Below are positions 44,873-54,532 of a stretch of 64,000 nt of DNA, in pieces. Under the pieces are notes generated by a model. It ran no database searches. It was not told the origin of the DNA and saw only the letters and a list, made by a program, of their open reading frames with translations. The DNA comes from Polynucleobacter sp. AP-Reno-20A-A9 (lineage in GTDB: Bacteria > Pseudomonadota > Gammaproteobacteria > Burkholderiales > Burkholderiaceae). The DNA is taken from assembly GCF_018882085.1 (NCBI RefSeq), contig NZ_JACVPB010000007.1:1-64000 (forward strand). Reading direction: 5' to 3'. How positions within the stretch are numbered: position 1 is the stretch's first letter; every line of letters begins with the position of its first letter. The translations under genes were made by a program, and so were the position numbers.

Positions 44873-45750
44873 AGCACATCCAAATCTTGACGCGCTTTAC
44901 TTGCCTTATTGAATAATTTTTCCAGGCCGGGGCCATCGTTTTCAGCAATCAATTTACGCATGTGACTCACAATCAACAGATACTGGTCCAACTCTTTCAG
45001 GATAGCGGTGCGATTGCCTAAGCAAATATCGCGCCACATCTCTGGACTGGAAGCTGCAATACGAGTGAAGTCTTTAAAGCCCGCACCTACATGACTGAGC
45101 TTTTGATCGGCATCCTCAGAATTCACTACGCTAGCCATTAAGGCGTAAGACAAGATATGCGGCAGATGTGAAACGGCTGCATAAATCGCATCGTGTTGCA
45201 CAACGCCAATCTTTTTCACTTCAGAACCAACAGATTCCCAAAAGCCAGTAATCAAAGCCGTATCTTCGGGTGAGTTTTCTTGCAGAGGGCAAATGATGGT
45301 TTGCTTGCCTTTGAATAAATCCACCTTAGCAGCACTCGCCCCATGCTGAGCACCACCCGCAATAGGGTGGGCTGGCACAAACTGACAGGCTTTCTTGCCC
45401 AATACTTCCTTGGCAGCCAAAATCACATCACCCTTAGTGCTACCTGCATCAGTAATCATTGTGCGAGGCTCAAGATGTTGCTCCATCACTTCAAATGCAG
45501 CACGCATCTGCGCGACCGGCACACAAAGAACGATGACATCGGATTGTTTAGCAGCCTCAACTAAATCCACCACGCCATCGATTGCACCCATCTTTTGCGC
45601 TTGCTCTAAGTTTTTTTTGCTGCGACCAACTCCTAAAACTTTAGTCACCACACCGGCCTGTTTAAGCGCTAAACCCAAAGAGGCACCGATCAAACCAACG
45701 CCAACAATGGTGACAGTGCCGTAATTACTTGCTGGATTAATGATGGTCAT
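44869..45750 (-). CDS. tyrA: Prephenate dehydrogenase
   Basis: 293 residues from the ATG at 45750, whose A is the last base of the hisC stop (TGATG). A longer upstream frame runs into hisC and has no family sequence. The NAD(P)-binding [21 protein letters not shown] and the catalytic [15 protein letters not shown] are clear. It converts prephenate to 4-hydroxyphenylpyruvate (or arogenate to tyrosine). There is no chorismate mutase or ACT domain. Confidence 0.95.
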   Translation of the reverse strand: MTIINPASNYGTVTIVGVGLIGASLGLALKQAGVVTKVLGVGRSKKNLEQAQKMGAIDGVVDLVEAAKQSDVIVLCVPVAQMRAAFEVMEQHLEPRTMITDAGSTKGDVILAAKEVLGKKACQFVPAHPIAGGAQHGASAAKVDLFKGKQTIICPLQENSPEDTALITGFWESVGSEVKKIGVVQHDAIYAAVSHLPHILSYALMASVVNSEDADQKLSHVGAGFKDFTRIAASSPEMWRDICLGNRTAILKELDQYLLIVSHMRKLIAENDGPGLEKLFNKASKARQDLDVL

Positions 45751-46868
45751 CAGGAAAGTATTTCTTTTAAAGCGGCAATGAAAGCTGCATTTTCTTCTAG
45801 CAAACCAATCGAGATACGTAACCATTGCGGTAAGCCGTAGTTACCTACTGGACGAACAATAATGCCGCGCTTGAGTAGCTCTAAGTTCATGCGCGCGCCC
45901 GCTTGATCATCATCACCAACCTTCACGAGAACAAAATTGCCCGCGGATGGTAGGTAACGCAAACCTAATTCATCAAAAGCTTTGGTGAGCTGGGCATAAC
46001 CTGCGCGATTAAGCTCAAAACCTTGCTGCAAAAATTCTTTATCCTGAAAGGCTGCAATAGCAGCAGCCTGAGCCAAGCTATTCACGTTAAACGGCTGACG
46101 AATACGATTCAGTAGATCGGTTAAGTGGGGTTGTGCAACACCATAACCAATACGCAGACCGGCTAAGCCATAAGCCTTGGAGAAGCTGCGCGACAAAATC
46201 ATATTAGGGAAGCGCTTTACCCAAGCAATGGCATCGTAGCGTTGCTCAGATGTGAGGTACTCGTTATAGGCTTCATCCAGTACAACGACCACATTCGATG
46301 GAACAGCAACTAAAAAATCTTCAATCTCTTTGGCTGTCAAATAACTACCAGTCGGATTGTTCGGGTTGGCCACAAATACCAACTTCGCCTTGTCGCCAGA
46401 TGCTTTGATTGCCGCCAACATAGCTGGTAGGTCGTGGCCATAAATATCCGTAGCAGCAACTTCAATTGCCTTAGCACCAACAGCCTGGGTAGCTAGTGGA
46501 TAAACAGCAAAGGCATGTTTGGAAAAGATCACCTCATCACCAGACTGCGCCACCGCACGCGCAGCCAATTCCAGGATATCGTTACTACCGTTACCTAAGG
46601 TAATCCAATCTGCTGGCACGCCCAATTGAGCGGCTAAAACATTCTTCAACTCAAAACCATTGGAATCCGGATAACGACCCAAATCACTCGCGGCCTTGAG
46701 CATGGCATCTTGTGCAGACTTAGGCATGCCCAATGGATTTTCATTGGAGGCCAGCTTCACAATTTTGCTCTCATCCAAACCATACTCACGAGCAACTTCA
46801 CTGATTGGACGGCCACCAACATAAGGGGCAATTGCGTGAATATGTTTTAAGCCAATCTTGGAAGTCAT
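45750..46868 (-). CDS. hisC: Histidinol-phosphate/aromatic aminotransferase
   Basis: 372 residues of the class I/II PLP aminotransferases. SNENPLGMPKSAQDAM, VVVLDEAYNEYL, and SRSFSKAYGLAGLRIGY (PLP Lys in SFSKAYG) fit HisC. Because it lies between pheA and tyrA, it probably works as the aromatic aminotransferase (HisC2-like) that makes Phe and Tyr, besides or instead of histidine synthesis. The stop overlaps tyrA. Confidence 0.93.
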   Translation of the reverse strand: MTSKIGLKHIHAIAPYVGGRPISEVAREYGLDESKIVKLASNENPLGMPKSAQDAMLKAASDLGRYPDSNGFELKNVLAAQLGVPADWITLGNGSNDILELAARAVAQSGDEVIFSKHAFAVYPLATQAVGAKAIEVAATDIYGHDLPAMLAAIKASGDKAKLVFVANPNNPTGSYLTAKEIEDFLVAVPSNVVVVLDEAYNEYLTSEQRYDAIAWVKRFPNMILSRSFSKAYGLAGLRIGYGVAQPHLTDLLNRIRQPFNVNSLAQAAAIAAFQDKEFLQQGFELNRAGYAQLTKAFDELGLRYLPSAGNFVLVKVGDDDQAGARMNLELLKRGIIVRPVGNYGLPQWLRISIGLLEENAAFIAALKEILS

Positions 46869-46921
46869 TCGTTTTTTTACTTAATAAATTTACTGATTGA
46901 GTTATCTGTTTTTTAACTAGA

Positions 46922-48001
46922 TTACGCAGAGTGAGGATAAGAGCCCAGGTTCTTATAGAAAGCCGCAACCCCTTTAAGCTCTTCAAGCGCCTTCACTACT
47001 TTCGCATCATCTGCATGGCCAGCAATATCAATGTAAAAGTGATACTCCCAAGTGCCTTTGCGTGCAGGACGAGATTCAAAGCGATTCATGGAGACGCCAT
47101 GCTTTGCCAACGGTGCCAATAAGCGATGGACAGCACCAGGCTGATTATCAACAGAGAGTACCAAAGAGGTCTGATCTTTACCGGTTGGCTGGCAGGCATA
47201 GTTACCAACCACAACAAAACGCGTGCGATTGTGCGGATCATCCTGAATTTGTGCGGCTACTGATTGCAAACCATAAGCTTCTTGAGCAGGATCACCGGCG
47301 ATCGCAGCCAAGCTAGGATCACTCGCCGCCATGCGAGCCGCTTCCGCATTACTACTCACTGCTTGACGCTTTAATTGTGGGGCGTGCACGCTTAACCATT
47401 GCTGACACTGTGCTAATGCTTGAGCATGAGCACAAACTGTAGTTACACCATCAAGCTTGCCACTCTTAGTTAATAAATGATGACGAATTGGCAGCACTAC
47501 TTCGCCGCTAATACTCATAGAAGAGTCGAGCAATAAATCTAATGTGCGAGAAATTGCACCTTCACTGGAGTTCTCAACAGGCACTACGCCAAATTGCGCC
47601 GCGCCCTTCTCTACCGCCTTAAATACTTCATCCAAGCTTGCACAAGGCAAGCCAGCGATAGAGTGACCAAAATAGGTTTGCGCTGCTTGTTCAGAAAATG
47701 TTCCGATTGGACCAAGATAAGCAATAGTTTGGCGAGCTTCCAGAGCTCTGCATGCGGACATGACTTCGCGCCAGATGGCAGCAATACCGTCTGGAAGTAA
47801 TGGGCCGGCATTGATATCTTGAAGACGCGCTACAACTTGGCGCTCACGCTCAGGACGAAACACTGGTGATGAGAAGCCGCCTTTAACATGGCCCACTTCT
47901 TGCGCTGCTTTTGCACGCTGAGTGAGCAAATCTAAAATCTGTGCATCGAGTGTGTCAATTTTTTCCCGCAAGGGAGCTAAGCGCTGTTCTTCAGTACTCA
48001 T
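46922..48001 (-). CDS. pheA: Chorismate mutase/prephenate dehydratase (P-protein)
   Basis: 359 residues in three parts: AroQ chorismate mutase (LAPLREKIDTLDAQILDLLTQRAKAAQEVG), prephenate dehydratase (IAYLGPIGTFSEQAAQTYFG and GVVPVENSSEGAISRTLDLL with NRTRFVVVG) and an ACT domain (TSLVLSVDNQPGAVHRLLAPLAKHGVSMNRFESRPARKGTWEYHFYID) for Phe feedback. It starts on the last base of the serC stop codon. Confidence 0.97.
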   Translation of the reverse strand: MSTEEQRLAPLREKIDTLDAQILDLLTQRAKAAQEVGHVKGGFSSPVFRPERERQVVARLQDINAGPLLPDGIAAIWREVMSACRALEARQTIAYLGPIGTFSEQAAQTYFGHSIAGLPCASLDEVFKAVEKGAAQFGVVPVENSSEGAISRTLDLLLDSSMSISGEVVLPIRHHLLTKSGKLDGVTTVCAHAQALAQCQQWLSVHAPQLKRQAVSSNAEAARMAASDPSLAAIAGDPAQEAYGLQSVAAQIQDDPHNRTRFVVVGNYACQPTGKDQTSLVLSVDNQPGAVHRLLAPLAKHGVSMNRFESRPARKGTWEYHFYIDIAGHADDAKVVKALEELKGVAAFYKNLGSYPHSA

Positions 48002-49098
48002 TAAGCCCGCCTTTCAAAGTCGCGCATAAATTCAATCAAGGCTTTTACACCTTCAATAGGCATTGCGTTATAAATGCTAGCCCGCATGCCGCCTGCAGCT
48101 TTGTGGCCACGCAAGGCAACCAAGCCAGCCGCATTCGATTGCGCCAAAAACTCTGCGTTCAGACTCTCATCCTTTAAGAAAAAAGTCACGTTCATGCGTG
48201 AGCGATATTCTTTGGAGACGCGATTCTCATACAAGCTGCTTTGGTCTAAAAAGCTGTAGAGTAAATTCGCTTTTTCTTGATTGCGCTTTTCAATGGCTTT
48301 TACTCCGCCTTGCTTCCGCAACCACTTAAAGCCTAGGCCGGCCATATAAATCGAGAATGTTGGCGGAGTATTGATCATCGATTGGGTATTAGCTTGCACG
48401 GCCCAATCCCAAATCGTAGGGGTGATACTCATGCTGTGGCCAATTAAGTCCTTACGCACAATCACAATCGTCACGCCAGATGGACCAATATTCTTTTGCG
48501 CACCACCAAACCAAACGGCGCACTTGTTCACATCCATTTCTTTAGAAAGAATGTTGCTAGAGATATCCGCAACTAGTGGAACATCGCCAACGTCTGGCAC
48601 GTCAGGGAACTCAACACCGCCAATCGTTTCATTGGCACAGTAGAGAACATAAGCAGCATCGCTTGATAAGTTCCAAGTTGATCTTGTCGGAATCGTATTG
48701 AATTTTTCTGCAGCTGAAGATGCGGCTAAATTTGCAGTTCCGTACTTCTGCGCTTCTTTATAAGATTTTTCTGACCATACGCCAGTAACGATGTAATCCG
48801 CCTTTGGTCCATTCTTGGCCAAAGACATTAGATTCATTGGAATGGCTGCGTTTTGTCCAAGGCCACCGCCTTGCAAAAGCAAAATGTCGTAGTTTTCGGG
48901 AATGTTCATGAGGGTGCGCAAATCTTGCACTACCTCCTCATACACTTCCATGAACTCTTTGCTGCGATGGCTGATTTCCATCACGCTCGTACCGAGTCCA
49001 CGCCAATTCAGCATTTCATCGGCAGCCTGCTTCAACACCTCTTCAGGCAAAGTAGCAGGCCCCGCAGCGAAATTGAAAATGCGGCGGTCAAAAGTCAT
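48001..49098 (-). CDS. serC: Phosphoserine aminotransferase
   Basis: 365 residues. It begins NFAAGPATLPEEVLKQAADE, and ADISSNILSKEMDVNKCAVWFGGAQKNIGPSG carries the PLP Lys (QKNIGPSG). It makes 3-phosphoserine for serine and the pyridoxal precursor. The stop shares a base with the pheA start. It follows gyrA by 26 bp, and that gap holds half of a perfect palindrome. Confidence 0.97.
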   Translation of the reverse strand: MTFDRRIFNFAAGPATLPEEVLKQAADEMLNWRGLGTSVMEISHRSKEFMEVYEEVVQDLRTLMNIPENYDILLLQGGGLGQNAAIPMNLMSLAKNGPKADYIVTGVWSEKSYKEAQKYGTANLAASSAAEKFNTIPTRSTWNLSSDAAYVLYCANETIGGVEFPDVPDVGDVPLVADISSNILSKEMDVNKCAVWFGGAQKNIGPSGVTIVIVRKDLIGHSMSITPTIWDWAVQANTQSMINTPPTFSIYMAGLGFKWLRKQGGVKAIEKRNQEKANLLYSFLDQSSLYENRVSKEYRSRMNVTFFLKDESLNAEFLAQSNAAGLVALRGHKAAGGMRASIYNAMPIEGVKALIEFMRDFERRA

Positions 49099-49115
49099 GA
49101 TGTGGTCTAGTCCAA

Positions 49116-49137
49116 AGGTGACGCTTAAGCGTCACCT
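49116..49137. repeat. Perfect 22-bp palindrome centred on the gyrA stop codon
   Basis: AGGTGACGC and GCGTCACCT flank TTAA. The gyrA stop TAA (49127-49125) lies at the centre. As RNA the two nine-base arms give a stem with a four-base loop, only followed by TTT, so it is at best a weak terminator. Confidence 0.7.
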
Positions 49138-51839
49138 GCCGTATCGTCATTAGTTCCGGCTGTTGGATCAGCAGCTACATCACCCTCTTCTGCGCCATCC
49201 ACATCACCTTCGTCATCCGAATCGCTCTCAGCAATGCGCTGCAGACCAGATAAGCGCGTACCTTCATCCACATTGATCAAAGTAACGCCTTGAGTAGCGC
49301 GTCCCATTTCACGGATTTCAGATACACGAGTGCGGACCAAGATACCGCCAGTAGTGATCAGCATAATTTGATCTTCTGGAGATACCAAGGCAGCAGCAAC
49401 TACCTTGCCGTTGCGCTCTGAAGTCTGAATAGCGATCATGCCCTTAGTACCGCGACCATGACGCGTGTATTCAGCGATTGGCGTACGCTTACCGTAACCA
49501 TTTTCTGTAGCCGTCAATACGCTGCTCGGAATTGCAACACCGTTTGCATCCACCACGGCCGCCTCAGCACCTTCTGCAGCTTCTGCTGGAGCAACCAACA
49601 TAGCGATCACTTGATGACCTTCGCCTAAGTTCATGCCGCGCACACCGCGTGCGGTACGACCCATCGGACGAACATCGTTCTCGTCAAATCGCACTGCTTT
49701 ACCAGCGTCAGAGAACAACATGACGTCGTGCTGACCATCCGTAATCGCCGCGCCAACTAAGAAGTCACTTTCATTCAAGTCCACCGCAATAATGCCGGCC
49801 TTACGTGGGTTAGAGAAGTCAGACAAGCGAGTCTTTTTCACGGTACCCAAGCTAGTAGCCATAAATACATACTGATCGTCTTGGTAGCCTTTAATCGGCA
49901 GAATCACAGTAATTTTCTCGCCTTCAATCAGCGGGAACATATTGACGATTGGCTTGCCACGGGAGGTGCGACTACCTTGCGGCACTTCCCAGACTTTGAG
50001 CCAGTACATACGACCGCGATCGGAGAAGCACAAAATAATATCGTGGGTGTTCGCAACGAAGAGCGTATCAATCCAATCTTCATTCTTAGTAGCTGCAGCT
50101 TGTTTGCCTCGTCCACCACGTTTTTGTGCGCGGTATTCACTCAAAGGCTGACTCTTCATGTAACCAGTATTCGAAAGAGTCACCACCATATCTTGCGGGG
50201 TGATCAAATCTTCTGTGAACAGTTCAGTGGCATTCATTTCGATGAATGAACGACGACCTGTATCACCACCAGCAATACCAAACTCGGATTGAACTTCTTT
50301 CAACTCAGATTCAATGACTTGAGTTACGCGCTCTGGCTTTGCCAACAAATCCAATAAATCAGAAATCTCTGACATCACTTCTTTGTATTCATTAACAATC
50401 TTGTCTTGCTCAAGACCAGTCAAGCGTTGCAAACGCATCTGCAAAATTTCTTGCGCCTGACTATCAGAGAGGCGATACAAGCCAGTAGTCTGCATGCCGT
50501 ACTCAGGCAACAATCCCTCTGGGCGATAAGCGTTACGGCCGCCTGGCGTATCAGTCTCAGCACGCGCCAGCATCTCACGCACCATCGAAGAATCCCAAGC
50601 TTTGCCCATCAATTCTTGTTTAGCAATCACGGGGTTCGCGGCAGCTTTAATAATCGCAATGAACTCATCGATGTTTGCCAACGCAACAGCTAAACCTTCT
50701 AGGACGTGGCCACGATCGCGTGCTTTACGTAATTCGAAAATCGTACGACGTGTCACCACTTCGCGACGGTGTTGCAAGAAGTACTCAAGCATTTGCTTCA
50801 AGTTCAACAAGCGTGGCTGGTTATCAACCAAGGCCACCATATTCATACCGAAGTTATCTTGTAACTGAGTGCTCTTATATAAATTATTGAGAACAACTTC
50901 AGGCACTTCACCGCGCTTCAGCTCAATCACAACGCGCATACCGGATTTATCTGACTCATCACGCAAATCAGAAATGCCCTCTACTTTTTTCTCATTCACC
51001 AACTCAGCGATACGCTCGAGCAAGTTCTTTTTGTTTACTTGATATGGCAACTCATCAACGATGATGGCTTGACGCGCGCCCTTATCCAAATCTTCAAAGT
51101 GAGTCTTCGCGCGCATCACAACACGGCCACGGCCAGTGCGATAGCCCTCACGAACCCCTTGAACGCCATAAATAATGCCGGCGGTCGGGAAATCTGGGGC
51201 TGGAATGATTTCAATCAGCTCATCAATCGTGCATTCTGGGTTGTGGAGCACGTGCAAACAGGCTGTAACCACCTCATCCAAGTTGTGGGGAGGGATATTG
51301 GTCGCCATACCTACAGCAATGCCAGAACTGCCATTTATGAGCAAATTAGGCACTTTAGCCGGCAGAATCAGGGGTTCCTTCTCACTACCGTCGTAATTTG
51401 GCCCAAAATCGACCGTTTCCTTGTCCAAATCGGCCAAAAGCTCGTGAGCTATCTTGCGGAGACGAATCTCCGTATATCGCATCGCGGCGGCATTATCACC
51501 GTCTACGGAGCCAAAGTTACCCTGCCCGTCAACCAGCATATAGCGCAGAGAGAAATCCTGGGCCATCCGAACGATCGTGTCATACACCGCAGAATCACCG
51601 TGCGGATGATATTTACCGATTACATCGCCAACTATACGGGCAGATTTTTTGTAAGCTCGGTTCCAATCGTTGTTTAATTCATACATTGCGAATAAGACCC
51701 GGCGGTGAACCGGCTTGAGGCCATCACGCACGTCTGGCAGGGCTCTGCCGACGATGACGCTCATTGCGTAGTCCAAATAGGACCGCCGCATTTCGTCTTC
51801 GAGGGATATTGGTAGTGTTTCTTTAGCGGCTTGTTCCAT
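49125..51839 (-). CDS. gyrA: DNA gyrase subunit A
   Basis: 904 residues. The catalytic Tyr is Y122 ([10 protein letters not shown]). The quinolone-resistance region GDSAVYD (81-87) has the sensitive residues S83 and D87. The C-terminal DNA-wrapping domain has the GyrA box [12 protein letters not shown] low-complexity Ala/Glu insertion ([20 protein letters not shown]) lies in the fifth blade area, and the tail is acidic ([17 protein letters not shown]). It leads the aromatic/serine supra-operon. Confidence 0.98.
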   Translation of the reverse strand: MEQAAKETLPISLEDEMRRSYLDYAMSVIVGRALPDVRDGLKPVHRRVLFAMYELNNDWNRAYKKSARIVGDVIGKYHPHGDSAVYDTIVRMAQDFSLRYMLVDGQGNFGSVDGDNAAAMRYTEIRLRKIAHELLADLDKETVDFGPNYDGSEKEPLILPAKVPNLLINGSSGIAVGMATNIPPHNLDEVVTACLHVLHNPECTIDELIEIIPAPDFPTAGIIYGVQGVREGYRTGRGRVVMRAKTHFEDLDKGARQAIIVDELPYQVNKKNLLERIAELVNEKKVEGISDLRDESDKSGMRVVIELKRGEVPEVVLNNLYKSTQLQDNFGMNMVALVDNQPRLLNLKQMLEYFLQHRREVVTRRTIFELRKARDRGHVLEGLAVALANIDEFIAIIKAAANPVIAKQELMGKAWDSSMVREMLARAETDTPGGRNAYRPEGLLPEYGMQTTGLYRLSDSQAQEILQMRLQRLTGLEQDKIVNEYKEVMSEISDLLDLLAKPERVTQVIESELKEVQSEFGIAGGDTGRRSFIEMNATELFTEDLITPQDMVVTLSNTGYMKSQPLSEYRAQKRGGRGKQAAATKNEDWIDTLFVANTHDIILCFSDRGRMYWLKVWEVPQGSRTSRGKPIVNMFPLIEGEKITVILPIKGYQDDQYVFMATSLGTVKKTRLSDFSNPRKAGIIAVDLNESDFLVGAAITDGQHDVMLFSDAGKAVRFDENDVRPMGRTARGVRGMNLGEGHQVIAMLVAPAEAAEGAEAAVVDANGVAIPSSVLTATENGYGKRTPIAEYTRHGRGTKGMIAIQTSERNGKVVAAALVSPEDQIMLITTGGILVRTRVSEIREMGRATQGVTLINVDEGTRLSGLQRIAESDSDDEGDVDGAEEGDVAADPTAGTNDDTAGDA

Positions 51840-51998
51840 CTGGAAATAATATCATTTTGATGACAGGTAGGCCCTATGCTAAGATTCTGTCAGTTTGTAC
51901 GAAATTGAGATGTGTCGCTTTGCAGTTTTTGCATCAAGGTAGGGCGAATTACATTTAAGTTTGACTTTAATTAAAAAAGAGATTTTTGAGGACTAAAA

Positions 51999-52568
51999 AT
52001 GAACAAAACCCTAAGAGTGTTGCTCGCTTCTGTTATTACTGTTTCTGCTACTGCAGCGATGGCTTCTGATAACTGGCAAAACGGCGATGGCGCCCTAAAC
52101 TGGAAAAACGGCGATGGCACATTGTGCTGGCGCGATAACAACTGGACACCTGCTACTGCAGCTAAAGGTTGCGATGGTGCTTTGACTGCTGCTGCTGCTC
52201 CTGGCGTTAGCCAAAGCAAGATCACTTTGCAAGCTGACACACTTTATGACTTCAACAAGTCTGACTTGAAACCAGAAGGTAAAGCTACTTTGGACAAGAT
52301 CGCTGCTGATTTGAGCAAGATCAAGTTAGAAGTAATCATCGCTGTTGGTAACACTGACAGCGTTGGTACAGATGCATACAACATGGCCCTCGGTCAGCGT
52401 CGTGCGCAATCTGTTAAGACATACCTCGTAAGCAAGGGTGTTGACGGTAGCCGTATCTACACAGAATCTAAAGGCAAGAGCAATCCAGTTGCATCAAACG
52501 CAACTGCTGAAGGCCGCGCTAAGAACCGCCGTACTGACATCGAAGTTGTTGGTACAGCAGCTAAGTAA
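51999..52568 (+). CDS. OmpA-family outer-membrane protein, short betaproteobacterial type
   Basis: 189 residues. A signal peptide (NKTLRVLLASVITVSATAAMA) is followed by the short betaproteobacterial segment NWKNGDGTLCWRDNNWTPATAAKGCDGAL and then the peptidoglycan-binding domain (ITLQADTLYDFNKSDLKPEG, NMALGQRRAQSVKTYLVSKG, NRRTDIEVVGT). There is no N-terminal beta barrel, so it is like a linker-type or periplasmic OmpA. WQNGDGALNWKNGDGTL contains a short tandem repeat. Divergent from gyrA, with a strong ribosome site GAGGA. Confidence 0.93.
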   Translation: MNKTLRVLLASVITVSATAAMASDNWQNGDGALNWKNGDGTLCWRDNNWTPATAAKGCDGALTAAAAPGVSQSKITLQADTLYDFNKSDLKPEGKATLDKIAADLSKIKLEVIIAVGNTDSVGTDAYNMALGQRRAQSVKTYLVSKGVDGSRIYTESKGKSNPVASNATAEGRAKNRRTDIEVVGTAAK

Positions 52569-52582
52569 TTCACTTTACTTGT

Positions 52583-52611
52583 AAAAAAGCCCGCTTCTAG
52601 CGGGCTTTTTT
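52583..52611 (+). terminator. Rho-independent terminator after the ompA-like gene
   Basis: AAAAAGCCCGC and GCGGGCTTTTT with loop TTCTA, followed by more T. Confidence 0.92.
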
Positions 52612-52664
52612 ATTTCCGCTATATTCATAGACTCCTCCAATAGCTTTCCAATGAGCCAATTCAT

Positions 52665-53354
52665 ATGAACGTCGACCAGTCAGAAATCGCCAAATTTAGC
52701 GCCCTAGCCCATCGTTGGTGGGACCCTAATAGCGAATTCAAACCCCTACACGCCATTAATCCCCTGCGTCTAGGCTGGATAAAATCCTTTGTGAGCTTAG
52801 AAGGCAAGAAAGTGGTGGATATTGGTTGTGGTGGTGGCATCCTAGCTGAGTCCATGTCCCAGTCAGGCGCAGACACTACCGGTATTGATCTATCTGAAAA
52901 AGCTCTGAAAGTAGCCGAATTGCATGCATTAGAGGTGGGTGCAAACCTTACCTATCGCTCCATCTCAGCAGAAACGCTGGCTGATGAGCAGCCCGAACAA
53001 TACGACGTGGTGACCTGCATGGAGATGCTTGAGCATGTGCCGGACCCTGCGTCAGTAGTACGCGCCTGCGCCAAACTTTGTAAGCCTGGCGGCACTTTAT
53101 TTTTCAGCACCCTCAATCGCAGCCCAAAGTCCTATTTATTTGCCATTATTGGCGCTGAATATATTCTGAAATTGCTTCCCAGAGGCACCCACGAATACGC
53201 TAAATTCATCAAACCTTCTGAGCTGGTCGCCTTTACTCGTCATGCGGGTTTAGAGATGCTGGGCATGAAAGGCCTTAGCTACAACCCACTCACCCAGGTC
53301 TATAGCTTGAGTGATGATGTGGATGTGAACTACATGATTGCCGTTCGTAAATAA
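52665..53354 (+). CDS. ubiG: Ubiquinone biosynthesis O-methyltransferase
   Basis: 229 residues. KFSALAHRWWDPNSEFKPLHAINPLRL is the UbiG-specific N terminus, and VVDIGCGGGILAESMSQSGADTTGIDLSEKAL the SAM site. It carries out both O-methylations of ubiquinone. It precedes gph by 8 bp, a common Burkholderiales pairing. Confidence 0.96.
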   Translation: MNVDQSEIAKFSALAHRWWDPNSEFKPLHAINPLRLGWIKSFVSLEGKKVVDIGCGGGILAESMSQSGADTTGIDLSEKALKVAELHALEVGANLTYRSISAETLADEQPEQYDVVTCMEMLEHVPDPASVVRACAKLCKPGGTLFFSTLNRSPKSYLFAIIGAEYILKLLPRGTHEYAKFIKPSELVAFTRHAGLEMLGMKGLSYNPLTQVYSLSDDVDVNYMIAVRK

Positions 53355-53362
53355 TTCAAGAT

Positions 53363-54043
53363 ATGAGCAATCTTTTCAGCCCTTATGCCGGAATCTTTTT
53401 TGATTTAGATGGCACATTAGCCGATACAGCACCCGATTTAGTGGCAGCAACTAATCTATTACTCGTTGCGCGTAATCTTGCACCTAAGCCCTATGAATTT
53501 CTGCGCCCTTATGCTTCGGCTGGTGCCCGCGGATTACTTGAGGGCGCCTTTGGCATTAGTCCCGATCACGCAGATTTCATCCTATTGCGCGATGAGTTTT
53601 TCAGTAATTACGAAAAAGCATTGCTGGTAGAGAGCAAGCTATTTGATGATATGGGCCATCTGCTGGATCAAATGGATGAAGCGAGACTCCCCTGGGGCAT
53701 CGTTACCAATAAAAGCGAACGCTTTACCAACCCCCTCACTGAATTAATGGGTTTGCGCCAAAGAGCTATTTCCACTGTTTCCGGGGATACAACACCGTAT
53801 TCAAAACCCCACCCTGAACCTATTTTGCATGCTGCCAGAGTAGCTAAAGTAGATCCTACAAAATCGCTTTATGTAGGCGATGATATTAGAGATGTTTTAG
53901 CAGGCAAAGCAGCAGGGATGAAGACAGTTGCAGCCGCCTACGGTTACTGTGGCTGCAAAGAGCCTCCAGAAGCTTGGGGAGCCGATTACATCGTCAATCA
54001 ACCCCTCGAGCTATTGCAAATCATCTTTCCCAACAGGGGATAA
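53363..54043 (+). CDS. gph: Phosphoglycolate phosphatase (HAD family)
   Basis: 226 residues. FFDLDGTLADTAPDL is HAD motif I with nucleophilic Asp, WGIVTNKSERF motif II, KPHPEPILHAARV motif III (Lys) and YVGDDIRDVLAGKAAGM motif IV. It removes phosphate from 2-phosphoglycolate. The cap region is the C1 helical type. It is followed by ssrA on the same strand. Confidence 0.92.
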   Translation: MSNLFSPYAGIFFDLDGTLADTAPDLVAATNLLLVARNLAPKPYEFLRPYASAGARGLLEGAFGISPDHADFILLRDEFFSNYEKALLVESKLFDDMGHLLDQMDEARLPWGIVTNKSERFTNPLTELMGLRQRAISTVSGDTTPYSKPHPEPILHAARVAKVDPTKSLYVGDDIRDVLAGKAAGMKTVAAAYGYCGCKEPPEAWGADYIVNQPLELLQIIFPNRG

Positions 54044-54103
54044 AAGATATTCAACAATTTAAAGCTAGCGGCTTTAAAATAGACTTTCCTAAGCATGCAA
54101 TCT

Positions 54104-54462
54104 GGGACCGACATGGTTTCGACGTGGGTTACAAAGCATCAAGGGCATACCGAGGACCCGTTATCTCGTAAATCAATGGGAATGTTTTAACTGCAAACGA
54201 CGAACGTTTCGCACTAGCCGCTTAATTGCGGTTGCCCCTGAACTGATTCTCTCTTGGGTCAGCTAGCGCAAGCTAGATCAGGGTCATTTACAAGAGATAA
54301 GATCATTTCATGTCACGGGGAATGATTCGAAAACTTAGTGAATCGTCAGCGTGGAACGTGTCAATCTGTGCCTAGCTGGCTAAATTAAATGATATGACTA
54401 AGTATGTAGAACTTGTTGTGGAGGATTTGCGGACGCGGGTTCGATTCCCGCCGGTTCCACCA
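54104..54462 (+). ncRNA. ssrA: Transfer-messenger RNA (tmRNA)
   Basis: The 5' end GGGACCG pairs with CGGTTCC at the 3' end, the acceptor stem, followed by ACCA. The 3' T-loop is GGGTTCGATTCCC. The tag frame begins at GCA 54193 and reads ANDERFALAA with stop at 54223-54225, ending in the usual ALAA recognised by ClpXP. It is one piece, not permuted. It lies 60 bases after gph. Confidence 0.97.
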
Positions 54463-54478
54463 TTTTGAAGTAACAGTC

Positions 54479-54506
54479 AAACGCCACCCATCAGGGTGGC
54501 GTTTTT
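54479..54506 (+). terminator. Rho-independent terminator of ssrA
   Basis: AAACGCCACCC and GGGTGGCGTTT with loop ATCA and a T tract. It also faces the convergent receptor gene. Confidence 0.93.
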
Positions 54507-54532
54507 CTTTATTCAAGAATCAATCATTCTTA

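Noticed and set aside
51039..51677. 212-codon plus-strand frame inside gyrA
   Set aside because: It is antisense to the conserved breakage-reunion domain of GyrA; no independent support exists.
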